A stretch of DNA of 36,727 nucleotides from Paludibacter sp. (GTDB taxonomy: Bacteria > Bacteroidota > Bacteroidia > Bacteroidales > Paludibacteraceae): positions 1 through 36,727 of the forward strand of contig JAAFGX010000038.1 in NCBI GenBank assembly GCA_010365115.1. The letters run 5' to 3'. Both the position numbers and the translations under genes were made by a program. The stretch's first letter is position 1, and each line of letters opens with the position of its first letter. The notes beneath the pieces are model-generated. The model did no database searches. It was not told the origin of the DNA and was given only the letters and a program-made list of their open reading frames with translations. Below are positions 25,989 to 36,400 of this stretch, piece after piece.

Positions 25989-26891
25989 TCAATACCGATA
26001 CGGTTTATACGCAAATTTATTCAGTTTGTAAATAAGCATTAATTCGTGCGTACCCACCGAACTACGACTTATTCCGCCAACATTAAAATCATAACTATAA
26101 GAAAGTTGCATTGACTCACTCAAATTACAACCGGCGAGTAATCCCATTTCGGTTCGGGTACGATAAAACATCCCAATATGAAAAATATCAGTTTCTTGTT
26201 GTGATTTGAAAAAAGTAGTAATATTAAATTCCATTTGGTTGAGATTGCCATAGCGAATTCCACAGATACCATATTGAAGTTCAATAGGATGCACTGTTTT
26301 TTTTCGATACATAGCATATATATAGTTGGAATTTATCTGAAGATTGTTTTCGGTGTAAAATAATGAAAAAAGATTTAGACCCGAAGCTCCAATTTTCCAT
26401 GATTTATTTACCAATTCTACACCCACATCGGTATTGTAATTTTTTTGTTGCAAAAGATTATTGTACAATGCCGGATCGTCAGCTGTCATTAAGCTAACTT
26501 GTGCTCTATCGTACGAAAGACTTTGAAAACTTCCAGAAATTCCCATGTTCAGCTGCCATTCTCTATTCAGTATAGCTGCATACGAATAGGACAATGCAAT
26601 ATTTGTAATCGTATTATAACCAAGTTTGTCGGCAAATACTTTTAAGCCGAACTGTGTTTGAATTTTATTGAGATACATGGTTCCCGAGGCGAATAATGTA
26701 TTGGGCGAGCCCGGAAAACCCAACCACTGCTTACGGGCAGCCAAACTAAAAACAGCTTGATACTGGTCGTTTATTGATCCAGGATTTATATAATACGTAT
26801 TATCCCAATAATTATTCAATCGGATATTGGATTGAGCAACCATCAGTATAGAAATTAATACAAAAAATATTATTGAAAAGAATTTTTTCAT
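25989..26891 (-). CDS. Type IX secretion membrane protein, PorP/SprF family
   Basis: A 300-residue outer-membrane protein. The signal peptide MKKFFSIIFFVLISILMVAQS precedes the family opening NIRLNNYWDNTYYINPGSINDQYQAVFSLAARKQWLGFPGSPNTLFASGTMYL. Alternating beta strands follow, ending in a C-terminal stretch (MQLSYSYDFN...GTHELMLIYKLN). This family forms outer-membrane barrels that partner with T9SS type B cargo, as SprF does with SprB in Flavobacterium. It lies 16 bases after the giant CHU_C-type protein gene in the same operon, so it is very probably the dedicated partner for that cargo. Paralogues elsewhere in the genome are expected. Confidence 0.93.
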   Translation of the reverse strand: MKKFFSIIFFVLISILMVAQSNIRLNNYWDNTYYINPGSINDQYQAVFSLAARKQWLGFPGSPNTLFASGTMYLNKIQTQFGLKVFADKLGYNTITNIALSYSYAAILNREWQLNMGISGSFQSLSYDRAQVSLMTADDPALYNNLLQQKNYNTDVGVELVNKSWKIGASGLNLFSLFYTENNLQINSNYIYAMYRKKTVHPIELQYGICGIRYGNLNQMEFNITTFFKSQQETDIFHIGMFYRTRTEMGLLAGCNLSESMQLSYSYDFNVGGISRSSVGTHELMLIYKLNKFAYKPYRY

Positions 26892-26907
26892 TTTTGGGAA
26901 ATCATTT

Positions 26908-29900
26908 TTATCTTATAATCCTCACATATCCGGGCTTTGTTTTTGTGCCCGATTCGCTCGGATAGTAAACCACATAGAAATATATATCATTCGTGACGGG
27001 CTTTCCATTGTGATTCCCATCCCAACCTTCATAACCTTCGTATAAAATTGCTCCATTGCGGTTGTACACTTTTAGTTGCCAATTCTGGAGAAAATAGTCA
27101 TTTATTCCATCGCCATTGGGGCTGAAAGTATTGGGTAGTTCGGGTATGGTAATCCAAATTCGTCTGGTGGCAGTTTCGGTACAACCATTTGGGTTCACAA
27201 CCTTTAGTTTCAAATCATAATAACCATTACTGTTATTTTTGAAAATATGATAAACTTTATTACCCTGACCCACGGAACCATCGCCAAAGTCCCAGTTGTA
27301 TTGCGTATAAGGAATGTATTCGCTCCATAAAACAGTTTCTGAGCCATCGGTCACCAAGTGTTCATTTTCACTTAGAATATTATATTTAAATAAATCATAA
27401 CTGGAAGTGGAGAAATACAAAGTATCCTTACAGCCTTCGTTTGAAGTCCCAATTACACTGTATTCACCTACTTTTGTTATTATAATACTATCACCGGCCG
27501 AACCATCACTCCATTTGTAGGTGTAAGCCCCACTAACGTAAAGAATGGTACTTTCGCCCTCACAATATTTAGGTTCGCGGTCAAAAGTCATTTTTGAAAT
27601 TGATTCTACATTTATCACCTTTTCAAAAGTAGTCTGACAGGTTCCATCGGAAACTGACAATTGTACTTTATAAATACCTGTTTTCTGATATTTATGTTGT
27701 ATTGTTAAACCTTTAGCAATTTCACCATCTCCAAAATCCCATGAATAAGTATATTTAAATGCATCGTCGTGGGGATCCGATGCGATGAACTTATAGTTGT
27801 ATTTATTACAATCAATAATACTGTATTCAATACCAATACGAGGGATATTCACATTAAACATATAATTAGCAGAACAACCCAAACTATCGGTAACGAGCAT
27901 TGAAACAACTGTATTTTGATTTATTTCCATCGTTTCGTTATTTTTTCCACTCACATTCCCTTTGTTCCAGTTAATATGATAGGGTGAAAATCCTCCAGAG
28001 ATTTTTGAAGTGTACTGGATTTTGAGCTGCTTTGCATCACAATCTAATCTTGTTTTGGAGGTTACAGAAACAGTCAGCGGCATTTGTCGGATAATTTCGA
28101 ATTGAGCAGTTTTCTTAAAACCAGATGCGTCGGTTACTTCTACAGAATAAATGCCAGGCAAAATATTTACTAAATCCTCATTCGAAGATCCATTTGACCA
28201 ACTGTAGTTAAAAGGAGCTGATGCGCCGGAAACGGTCAGGTCAATTGCTCCGCTATTTTGATTCTCGCAATCGAAAGCATTCGTTATCCTGGCAATAATT
28301 TGAATGGGTTGAGGTTCGGTAATTACAAAACTCTTGGTAATTTGACAAGGCGCTCCATCTGTAAGTGTAACGGTATAAACGCCCGGTTTTAATTGATTCC
28401 GTTGATCTCCTGCTGTTGGACTGTCAGACCAAATAAGTGAAACCGGATTTAATCCACCGGTAATGTTCAAACTAATACTGCCATCGTTTGCACCAAAACC
28501 GGAAACATTTTTCACCAATGGATGTATTGCGAAATTTGCTTCAAGAATAACGCACGATACTGTTTTCTGACAATTATTTGCATCAGTTACTGTTGCCCAA
28601 TAATCTCCGGGCGAAAGGTTATCCTGAGTTGTTCCACTTCCAAAATTACTCCACTGGATTTTATAAGGTTTTGATCCACCAGTAATATCTAAACTAATTG
28701 ATGCATTTTTTGATCCGTAACATGTAACTGGAGAAGTGTTTACATTTACATTTAATATTGTTGGCTGAGTGATTGCTACCTGAATTGTTTTAGTACACAA
28801 ATTTTTATCGGCTACGGTTAACAGATAGATTCCTGCAACTAAATTATTCAGATTTTTATCGTTGCTTACAAAATTAGTTGGACCTGTCCATGAAAAATTA
28901 TAACTAAAAATACCTGTTTCAATTTCCAAAGGTGTTCCACCCTGAACATCAATTGAAATTGCTCCTGTTCGTTCGCCAAAACAATTTATATTTGTTTGGT
29001 TTAAAAGTTTGATTGTTATTTCCGATGGTTCCGAAATAGTATAAGAAGTTGTTTTTGATTTACAACCTTTGGAATCGGCAACAATTAGTTCGTAATTTCC
29101 TGCACTTAAATTGGATAAATCTCTGGTGGTTGCAAAAGGGAGGCTGTTTTTCGTCCAGACATAGTTGTAAGGTGCTGTGCCTCCATTAATAGAAACCGAA
29201 AGCTGACCATTTCCGCTATTTAAACAAGTCAAATCATTTTTGATAATTGTGTTTATTTCAATTTCTGCTGGTTGAGTAATTGTATATGAATATTCGGTCT
29301 GACAATCACTTGCATCTGAAATTGAAACAGTATATTCTCCCGGCAATAAATTTAAAATATCTTTTGTATTTGCAGTAAAGCCATTCGGACCAGTCCATAA
29401 AATACTAAATGGATGAGTTGAATTCAAAGGTGCGCCTCCGGTTATATTGGTAAGAATAGATCCGTTATTTGCTCCATAACAATTAACGTTATTCACAATT
29501 TCATTTACTTTGATAGTGGGAACCACCCGAATTTCCACTGCGAAATCTTCACCCACACACGATCCTGAAACTGGTGAGATTGTATAAATTGCAGTAGCAA
29601 CACTATCCGTTAAATTGTATAATTTTTGAGAAATTAGTGAGACCGGAGAAGATTGAATATTTATACCATTTAATGATCCAGCAGGAGAAATAACCAGCTT
29701 TGACCAAGTGTATGTAGTTCCTTCGGGAACAACATCGCCATTAGAATTATCAGGAAGAATTTTAATTTCCGATCCATTACAAACGGTTATTATTCGGGAA
29801 GAAATAACCGGTACAGGTAAAACTGAAATTGCTGCTACAGTTGAAACCAAATTCGAATATCCGCCGGTTGAAAAAGACAAAACACAATAGAAATATGTTA

Positions 29901-32900
29901 TTCCAACATTCAAATTTACAGGAATGTACTGTTTTTTATCTGCACCTATAATGATTGTACCCGACTGATTTGAATGAACAGAATTTGAATACCACTGATA
30001 GGTTGGCGTTCCAACTCCGTATTGATATGAAACCGCTAAAGTATCTGAAACTTCTCCTAAACATATAGTTACCGATTTCGGTTGTTCAGTGATTACAGGA
30101 ATTGGATTTACAATTACTGCGGCAGTTAAACTGGTCACATTACAATTCAAACCATTTGATTGTGAAATTACACAATAATAATATGCTATCCCGATCGACT
30201 GAGTGGTTGGCAAAAAACTGTTATTATTAGCATCGCGTATTGGCGATCCTGAACTATTGTCATTCACAGTATTTATAAACCATTGATATTGATAAGTCCC
30301 CAAACCTCCTGATGCTTTCACCGACAATACCGTTGGGTCGACATCCTGACATAATTCTTGAGAAACCAACGGTTGATTTTCAATTATTGGATCAGGCACT
30401 ACGTAAATTTGAGAAATATTTGTCGAAATCATGCCACAACCATCGCCCGTCAAAGTGAGTTCAGCATAATAGTAATAACTGCCGGGTTCGGTAAAAACAG
30501 GTGGTAAATAACTTGAATTTATCGCTCCGGGAATTGCAATTCCGCCATTTTTTGAGTTTGTTCTATTAATATACCATTGGTATAAAGGTGTACCCGAACC
30601 TCCAGTGAATTCAAATTCCAAAGGTGATTCAATTGTACCACCTACACAGATATTTTGAAGTAGAATTGGATTTTTTTTGATAATAGCTCCATCATTAATT
30701 GAAATAGTGGCAACATCCGAAGTGATATTCGAACATCCACCTGAAGGAAGTGAAATAGTACAATAATAATATGTTGTACCTGTCAAGGAAGTCGGTGGAT
30801 TATAGATATTTGTAGTGGCATTTGAAATCAACGTTCCACTTGAATTTGAATTCGTTTTGCTCCAATACCATTGATAAACAGGAGTTCCTGCACCATCAGC
30901 ATATTCCACTTTTAATGGTTCGATAAATCCGCCCGGACATATAAAACTTGACTGGGGTTGAACGGTAATAATAGCACCCGGTTGGACTTTGATTATAAAT
31001 TGTTTTGCTTCGCCGGTATTGCTGATTCCATTAAATGTGTAAGTTGGAATAACAGTGATAATTGCTGTTTTTTCGTCTGAAATTTTATTTTCAACCTTAA
31101 AACTAAGAATATCTCCTGATCCTTCGGAAGATAATCCGATAGTAGGATTGTTATTTGTCCAGGAATAAGTTGTAGTTCCAATGGTTCTATTGGAACTGAA
31201 AACGATAGTTGGGGTTTTTATTCCGTTACATAATTCAATGTCATCGACTGGATTTACCTGAGCTGCTGGTAATACGGTTATCAAAAATGTCTTTGAATCT
31301 CCGACGCTACTCTCTCCTCCATTTTCGAAATAGGGAGTAACTGCAACCGATGCCACGATAGGCTCGTCAGATGAATTTGTAGCCACAAACGAACTGACAT
31401 TACCAACACCATTTGATGATAAACCAATAATTGAATTGTCATTCACCCATTTATAAACTGTATTTCCGCCGGTACTATTTGTTGTAAAAATAATTTCAGT
31501 TGTATTATCTTTATTTGAAACAGTTTGATCATCAGGCTGATTTAAGTCGCCCGTTGGATTTACAGTTATTGTAAATGTTTTTGAAATTCCGGTACAACCA
31601 GTTTCTGTATTTTTGGGGGTAACTGTTATTTTTGCGGTCTGAACAGAGTTACTTTCATTTTTAAGAATAAATGGATTGATATTCCCTCTTCCAAAAGTTG
31701 CTAAACCTATATTCTGATTGTCATTTACCCATTCATAAACTGCAATTTCATTTCCACTAAAAATAATTTCATCAGAAAACTGATTATTATTTTTTAGTTG
31801 ATTTTCTACGAACTCCACTACTGGAATTGGATGAACCACAAATGTATTGCTGGTAGCAGTAGTTGAACCACAATCATTCGTAACTTTAAGAATTACTTTA
31901 TAGCTGCCTAATGAGTTATAAGTTATAATTCCTGGATTCAAAGTATTTGCTGTTTGAGGATTTCCACCTTCGAAATGCCATTCATACGTCAGATTATCGG
32001 ATTCCGGCGCACATGAATTTACCACTCCAACGGGAGTTATTGATCCATTTCCACATAAATCAGTGATACTTTCAATTGAAACAGTTGGGGGTTTCTTTAC
32101 AATTACAGTTTGTTTTGAAACGAAAGTACCAGCTGAATTTGTAATTGATGAATTAATAATATAAGTTCCAGATGTTTCAAATTTAAATTTAGGATGTTGA
32201 GAATTGGAATTCGTACCATTAATAAAATTCCAAACGGCAGGAAAATTTCCACAGTTTCCGGGTACAAACTCAATCGTCCATTTATAAATCGAAGTACAAT
32301 TATTTGATAGATTTGTGATATCTGTGGCTGAAACTTCCAAAGGAGAACATCCAGAATTAGTAGTAAGAATAAATTCAGGTTTTAATGGAGCCTCCACACA
32401 TATTGTTTTTTCAATCTGGTCGTCGCCACAACGTTTTGTATCAACCCTCAATTTGATTTTATAAATTCCGGGTACAGTAAATATTGGCGTAATCACATTC
32501 GTCCCTTTTGTCCATAAATTAGAATTGTCCTGTCCATAATCATTACCAAGAGAGCCGGTTTTAAGCGTGAAACCTGTAGATGGGGTAATAATCCATACCA
32601 TTTTTGGGACAACCGAACAATTTGCACCTTCGTTCACATATCCGGTTGTAGTATTTGTGACAGTTATCGGTTTATCAGTTCCTACATTTGCAGTTGTTAA
32701 ACTAAAATTAACGACAGGAGCTGTTGAAATGTAAATTGGCACAACATTTACAGCTGTGACCCCACACATATTAGAAGCAACAATGCTCGCAGAAAATGAA
32801 TTTGGGTATGGTGATGTTCCGTTATAACTGGTCACTCCACATGAGCTTTTGGTAAAAACATGTGTAATTTCTGCTGGAGGCGGATGTATATACGTTTGAG

Positions 32901-33759
32901 AAGGTGAGCCATCGTTAAAACTAATGGTGTAAGTTGTACCCGGCGGATTCTTATTTGCTCCTGTTATAGGAAATGTCATTGGATAATTGCTACAATTATC
33001 TGTATTTCCGGGACTTCCCAACGACACCGCCGGATTTGAACCTACATACACATCAACTGTTTTTGTAGAAGAACAACCATCGATTGAATGTATGGTATAG
33101 GTCATTTTCCACAAACCAATTGCATATATGTGTTTTGTTGAATTCCAAGAGCTTGCTTCAAACCGAGATGTTCCATCACCCCAGTCGATGCTGTAATTTG
33201 CATTGGTAGAAATAGTGGCCGATGTATTGGTGAACGTAAGTTCCGCCGTCATATTGCTACACACTTTAAAAAACGGTCGTCCGTCGACAATACTAAATTC
33301 AGCACTTGAATTCAAGGTCAAATCGGGCAACGGATTCACCTTTATTGTTGCAATTCCTGTTTGATTTTGAGTTCTACCTGAATTATCTGTTACAGATATT
33401 AGAGAATATATAAATGTGCCTGCTGCTAAAGTATTAATTGAAAGCTGAATTGAACTATTTGAACCCAAAGTTACAATTGCATTTTGAATAATTCCATTTA
33501 TTTGATAGGTAAATGTATAGGGAGAAATGCCTCCAGTTGCAGTAAAAGTTACAGTGGGATTTGGTGAGGAGTTTAAGCATACCGTTGATGAACCAGAAAT
33601 TGTCGCATTCAAATTATCTGCTAACACTTTGGTACTTTCAGATTTTTTATTTTCGAGAGGAGCTTCCTCGTTTTTTACAACATTTCCAGCGTGAGAAAAA
33701 TTGATACCTGAAATGATTGTAAAAAGAAAATAAAACACAAAACTAAAAGTTAATTTCAT
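26908..33759 (-). CDS. Giant T9SS type B surface protein with PKD, Ig-like and SprB repeats
   Basis: A 2283-residue exported protein, probably a cell-surface adhesin or gliding-type filament. The order is: signal peptide MKLTFSFVFYFLFTIISGINFSHAG; PKD-like domains with Cys-containing loops (about 50-660); three related repeats of about 95 residues with an IGLxSxGxG motif near 686, 776 and 876; four Ig-like repeats of about 97 residues with YQWY/YQWF near 963, 1060, 1158 and 1255; six SprB-type repeats (CYGxxNGSI-like, near 1423, 1513, 1596, 1681, 1756 and 1835); further PKD domains (about 1990 and 2165); and the type B / CHU_C sorting domain from about 2207 (PNTFSPNGDGINDYF...YNRNGAILYEG...GYVRIIR). 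It heads the operon with porP/sprF, and an activator-like dyad lies upstream. No break was found in the 6.8 kb frame. Confidence 0.93.
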   Translation of the reverse strand: MKLTFSFVFYFLFTIISGINFSHAGNVVKNEEAPLENKKSESTKVLADNLNATISGSSTVCLNSSPNPTVTFTATGGISPYTFTYQINGIIQNAIVTLGSNSSIQLSINTLAAGTFIYSLISVTDNSGRTQNQTGIATIKVNPLPDLTLNSSAEFSIVDGRPFFKVCSNMTAELTFTNTSATISTNANYSIDWGDGTSRFEASSWNSTKHIYAIGLWKMTYTIHSIDGCSSTKTVDVYVGSNPAVSLGSPGNTDNCSNYPMTFPITGANKNPPGTTYTISFNDGSPSQTYIHPPPAEITHVFTKSSCGVTSYNGTSPYPNSFSASIVASNMCGVTAVNVVPIYISTAPVVNFSLTTANVGTDKPITVTNTTTGYVNEGANCSVVPKMVWIITPSTGFTLKTGSLGNDYGQDNSNLWTKGTNVITPIFTVPGIYKIKLRVDTKRCGDDQIEKTICVEAPLKPEFILTTNSGCSPLEVSATDITNLSNNCTSIYKWTIEFVPGNCGNFPAVWNFINGTNSNSQHPKFKFETSGTYIINSSITNSAGTFVSKQTVIVKKPPTVSIESITDLCGNGSITPVGVVNSCAPESDNLTYEWHFEGGNPQTANTLNPGIITYNSLGSYKVILKVTNDCGSTTATSNTFVVHPIPVVEFVENQLKNNNQFSDEIIFSGNEIAVYEWVNDNQNIGLATFGRGNINPFILKNESNSVQTAKITVTPKNTETGCTGISKTFTITVNPTGDLNQPDDQTVSNKDNTTEIIFTTNSTGGNTVYKWVNDNSIIGLSSNGVGNVSSFVATNSSDEPIVASVAVTPYFENGGESSVGDSKTFLITVLPAAQVNPVDDIELCNGIKTPTIVFSSNRTIGTTTYSWTNNNPTIGLSSEGSGDILSFKVENKISDEKTAIITVIPTYTFNGISNTGEAKQFIIKVQPGAIITVQPQSSFICPGGFIEPLKVEYADGAGTPVYQWYWSKTNSNSSGTLISNATTNIYNPPTSLTGTTYYYCTISLPSGGCSNITSDVATISINDGAIIKKNPILLQNICVGGTIESPLEFEFTGGSGTPLYQWYINRTNSKNGGIAIPGAINSSYLPPVFTEPGSYYYYAELTLTGDGCGMISTNISQIYVVPDPIIENQPLVSQELCQDVDPTVLSVKASGGLGTYQYQWFINTVNDNSSGSPIRDANNNSFLPTTQSIGIAYYYCVISQSNGLNCNVTSLTAAVIVNPIPVITEQPKSVTICLGEVSDTLAVSYQYGVGTPTYQWYSNSVHSNQSGTIIIGADKKQYIPVNLNVGITYFYCVLSFSTGGYSNLVSTVAAISVLPVPVISSRIITVCNGSEIKILPDNSNGDVVPEGTTYTWSKLVISPAGSLNGINIQSSPVSLISQKLYNLTDSVATAIYTISPVSGSCVGEDFAVEIRVVPTIKVNEIVNNVNCYGANNGSILTNITGGAPLNSTHPFSILWTGPNGFTANTKDILNLLPGEYTVSISDASDCQTEYSYTITQPAEIEINTIIKNDLTCLNSGNGQLSVSINGGTAPYNYVWTKNSLPFATTRDLSNLSAGNYELIVADSKGCKSKTTSYTISEPSEITIKLLNQTNINCFGERTGAISIDVQGGTPLEIETGIFSYNFSWTGPTNFVSNDKNLNNLVAGIYLLTVADKNLCTKTIQVAITQPTILNVNVNTSPVTCYGSKNASISLDITGGSKPYKIQWSNFGSGTTQDNLSPGDYWATVTDANNCQKTVSCVILEANFAIHPLVKNVSGFGANDGSISLNITGGLNPVSLIWSDSPTAGDQRNQLKPGVYTVTLTDGAPCQITKSFVITEPQPIQIIARITNAFDCENQNSGAIDLTVSGASAPFNYSWSNGSSNEDLVNILPGIYSVEVTDASGFKKTAQFEIIRQMPLTVSVTSKTRLDCDAKQLKIQYTSKISGGFSPYHINWNKGNVSGKNNETMEINQNTVVSMLVTDSLGCSANYMFNVNIPRIGIEYSIIDCNKYNYKFIASDPHDDAFKYTYSWDFGDGEIAKGLTIQHKYQKTGIYKVQLSVSDGTCQTTFEKVINVESISKMTFDREPKYCEGESTILYVSGAYTYKWSDGSAGDSIIITKVGEYSVIGTSNEGCKDTLYFSTSSYDLFKYNILSENEHLVTDGSETVLWSEYIPYTQYNWDFGDGSVGQGNKVYHIFKNNSNGYYDLKLKVVNPNGCTETATRRIWITIPELPNTFSPNGDGINDYFLQNWQLKVYNRNGAILYEGYEGWDGNHNGKPVTNDIYFYVVYYPSESGTKTKPGYVRIIR

Positions 33760-33837
33760 CCGTTGTATTTATTGAATTCTTTGTTCGATACAATTTATAT
33801 ATAATAAAAAATATCGTTTAAACTTTTCAATACAATA

Positions 33838-33907
33838 CAAATATACAAAAATTATTTAATATGTTGATATATAGATATTTGTAGTACATTATACTACAAA
33901 TATCTAT
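33838..33907 (-). promoter_or_regulatory. Promoter and long dyad of the giant T9SS cargo operon
   Basis: TATATTTG (33838-33845, minus strand) is the -7 element, about 80 bases before the ATG. Thirty-five bases further upstream lies GTAGTACATTATACTAC (33881-33897), whose arms extend to a perfect 16-bp inverted repeat (33871-33886 with 33892-33907, five-base loop). The -33 region has no TTG, consistent with activator-dependent transcription. Confidence 0.65.
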
Positions 33908-34230
33908 TTAATACTACATGTTTGTATATAAATATAATTCGGGAAATTTCAATGTGAATTTCAAAAAAATGGATGGTTTATTGAAAATGCGTTTAATCCA
34001 TACAAATTTGGGTGTTTGGATCAACTTAGATGTTCATCAAAAAAAAATAAATCAATAATAAGATGTAGTGAATTTTATATTCACATTGGATTAATATCCA
34101 AAATATTAGGTAGATCTATTTTCAAAGAGTTACCATAAGTTATTAAAAATGTGATTTTTAACTCAATTCTCAGCAATATTTAAGTTTATTTATTCATCGA
34201 CAAAATTGTATTTAACTTCAATACCTTTTT
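33908..34230. other. Intergenic stretch without a supported gene
   Basis: AT-rich. A 46-codon frame (33918-34058, plus strand) exists but lies right behind the dyad, with no promoter or family resemblance, so it is not called. No RNA gene was recognised. Confidence 0.5.
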
Positions 34231-34529
34231 AAATAAATGGTTCTACCCTTTTTAGTGTGTTCCAGGATAAATCGGGATGTTTTATTTGCGTTTTTAAACA
34301 AGTAATAAGGTTAAGATTGTGTGGGTAGTCTTTTCTATTAAGGTTAATTTCAAAAATAAGGTTTTAAAGATCCTATTTATATTCAAATCAAATAATTAAG
34401 ATTTATTTTTTAGAAACCTTATTTTTTCTTCTTTTTAACCTTAGTAGAAAAATAAGTCCCTGTAAACAAACCTTATTTATATAAAACCAAAATAATCACC
34501 TGCACGGTTCGTGGTAGAACCAAATAAAT
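34231..34529. mobile_element. Non-coding element of 283 bp with terminal inverted repeats and apparent 8-bp duplication
   Basis: GGTTCTACC (34239-34247) and GGTAGAACC (34513-34521) form 9-bp terminal inverted repeats, and AAATAAAT flanks the element on both sides (34231-34238 and 34522-34529) as a direct repeat. The interior is a long imperfect inverted repeat: AAGGTT units in the left half (near 34310, 34341 and 34359) face AACCTT units in the right half (near 34416, 34438 and 34470). There is no coding frame. It looks like a MITE. The flanking repeat is AT-rich and could be chance, but it coincides exactly with the inverted-repeat ends. Confidence 0.55.
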
Positions 34530-34582
34530 AAACCATAAACTTTGTAGTTTGTTATGACTACTACAAAGTTTATAGTTTATTT
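34526..34582 (-). terminator. Long hairpin after mnmA
   Basis: A 23-bp stem with one mismatch (34526-34548 with 34560-34582) and an 11-base loop. On the minus strand it begins 46 bases after the mnmA stop and is followed by T-rich sequence. It probably ends the response regulator-mnmA transcript, although the stem is AT-rich. Confidence 0.6.
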
Positions 34583-34628
34583 GTAAACTGAACGAAAATA
34601 CATTTTTAAAGATCACAAAACAATCTGT

Positions 34629-35690
34629 CTATAGAATCTCACCACTTCCAATACAAATTCTGGAATCCGCATCATAAATAACTCCAAACTGACCAGGAGC
34701 AATTCCTTGAAGTTTCTGCTTTGAAGATAAACGATATCCATCTGATGTCTTAATTATTTTGCCTCGAGTGAAATCCGGTGTATGTCTTATTTTAAAAGTA
34801 ACATCTATTTCGGCTACAGCATCTTTCCATTCATCTTGTGTTATAAAATGAAAATCACGCATTGTGAATTCATTTCCATATTGCGTATCAACGTCAAAGC
34901 CTTTTGAAGCATATACAATATTCCCGGGCACATCCTTCTTAATCACGTACCACGGTCCGCCCGAAAGTCCGAGTCCTTTTCGTTGTCCAACTGTGTGAAA
35001 CCAATATCCTTTGTGCTTACCAAGCACTTTTCCTGTTTCAAATTCCACAACCGGGCCTTCCTTTTCACCCAAATATCGTCGGATAAAATCATTGTAATTT
35101 ACTTTTCCAAGGAAACAAATTCCTTGGCTATCCTGACGTTTCGCACTTGGCAAATTGGCTGATTCGGCGATAGTACGAACCTCATTTTTCATCAAACTTC
35201 CCACCGGGAACATCAATTTTGACACTTGGAGCGAATTGATTTGGGCTAAAAAGTCGGTTTGATCCTTTATCGGATCTTTAGCTGTCGACAAATATGTTTT
35301 ACCATCACGAACAGTAGTAGTGGCGTAATGACCGGTAGCCGTTTTATCAAACTCCTTCCCTACCCTTTGTTCAAATACTCCAAATTTAATAAGTTTATTA
35401 CACATAACATCAGGATTTGGAGTCAATCCCAGTTTTACCTTTTCAAGTGTGTAGGCTACCACGTTATCCCAATAATCTTTGTGTAAATCAACCACTTCTA
35501 ATTTACAACCATACCTGCGAGCAATCAACGAAGCCATTTCAATATCTTCCTCAGAGGTACAATGCAACAATTCATCATCATCCATCCCAATTTTGATATA
35601 GAATAATGTTGGCGTGTAACCTGCTTCTTTCAATAAATGTACTACCACCGAGCTGTCTACTCCACCCGACAATAAAGTTGCTATATTCAT
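34629..35690 (-). CDS. mnmA: tRNA-specific 2-thiouridylase MnmA
   Basis: A 353-residue tRNA-modifying enzyme that makes 2-thiouridine at wobble position 34. The ATP pyrophosphatase loop is [11 protein letters not shown] (about residues 6-16). The catalytic cysteines lie in [13 protein letters not shown] (about residue 98) and GICFLG (about 192). [17 protein letters not shown] and [12 protein letters not shown] are further family blocks, and the C-terminal domain carries [18 protein letters not shown] and [10 protein letters not shown]. The stop is TAG. It lies 23 bases after the response-regulator gene and is probably co-transcribed with it. It shares a pathway with mnmD at 7.1 kb. Confidence 0.96.
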   Translation of the reverse strand: MNIATLLSGGVDSSVVVHLLKEAGYTPTLFYIKIGMDDDELLHCTSEEDIEMASLIARRYGCKLEVVDLHKDYWDNVVAYTLEKVKLGLTPNPDVMCNKLIKFGVFEQRVGKEFDKTATGHYATTTVRDGKTYLSTAKDPIKDQTDFLAQINSLQVSKLMFPVGSLMKNEVRTIAESANLPSAKRQDSQGICFLGKVNYNDFIRRYLGEKEGPVVEFETGKVLGKHKGYWFHTVGQRKGLGLSGGPWYVIKKDVPGNIVYASKGFDVDTQYGNEFTMRDFHFITQDEWKDAVAEIDVTFKIRHTPDFTRGKIIKTSDGYRLSSKQKLQGIAPGQFGVIYDADSRICIGSGEIL

Positions 35691-35713
35691 AATTCTTATA
35701 AACTTTCTATCTT

Positions 35714-36391
35714 TTAAATATAATATTCTGCTAAATCAACAATCCCTGCACGCATAGCATATTTTGTAGCTTCATGTACATTATTTACTTCTATTTTTCG
35801 AAAGATATTTTTCCGGTGAGTCATAATTGTATGCGCACTTACATGTCTTTTTGCAGCAATTTCCTTCGTAGTTTTTCCCAACGCCATCTCTTTGAGAATC
35901 TTTTGTTCAGTAATAGTTAATATTTGTTTGGAGCGATATTGGTTGACGCTTTTTGAACTATCCAACAACAAATTGCTTACGTGATTACAAATATAGCGAT
36001 TGCCTTTCATCGCCTCCTTCATTGCGCTCATTATTTCTTCTTTTGAGCCATCTTTCATCAACACGCTAAACGAACTGGTATTATAAAGTAAGGTACGAAG
36101 AAACTCATCGCTCAATTCATCTGAAAATAAAATCCAATCGGCTTTTTCAAATCTTGTTTGAAGAAATATCAACTCATTCACACTTTCAAAATCAAATAAA
36201 GTGTAATCCAGAATGATTAATGCGTCAGGCAGCTCACTTAAAATCAACAGCAGTTCACTTTTAGTTGACGCCTCGCTAATTTCTTTACTCTCAATTTGTT
36301 TTTGAAGTAAATAAAACCAACCTGCTTTAGTAATATCCTGATTATCGGCAAGAACAATTTTCCTCATACTCTTCATTTCAATGGGATTCAT
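35714..36391 (-). CDS. NarL/FixJ-type response regulator
   Basis: A 225-residue two-component response regulator. The receiver domain (about 9-125) has LADNQDIT, a likely phospho-acceptor aspartate in LIILDYTLF (about residue 77) and the conserved lysine in LMKDGS. The C-terminal LuxR-type helix-turn-helix (about 158-220) reads [43 protein letters not shown], with the usual [13 protein letters not shown] end. No sensor kinase lies in the window. Starts at 36376 and 36367 are also possible; 36391 is kept because it follows the promoter at a normal distance. TTACTGATT repeats around the promoter (36401-36443) suggest autoregulation. mnmA follows in the same operon. Confidence 0.93.
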   Translation of the reverse strand: MNPIEMKSMRKIVLADNQDITKAGWFYLLQKQIESKEISEASTKSELLLILSELPDALIILDYTLFDFESVNELIFLQTRFEKADWILFSDELSDEFLRTLLYNTSSFSVLMKDGSKEEIMSAMKEAMKGNRYICNHVSNLLLDSSKSVNQYRSKQILTITEQKILKEMALGKTTKEIAAKRHVSAHTIMTHRKNIFRKIEVNNVHEATKYAMRAGIVDLAEYYI

Positions 36392-36400
36392 TTTATACTA

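Noticed and set aside
33918-34058. 46-codon plus-strand frame behind the 33871-33907 dyad
   Set aside because: No promoter, no conserved features, and it would start 21 bases from the dyad; kept only as a note.
34239-34521. CRISPR-like or tandem repeat array from the AAGGTT/AACCTT units
   Set aside because: Units are short, irregularly spaced and in both orientations; the layout is an imperfect inverted repeat, not an array.
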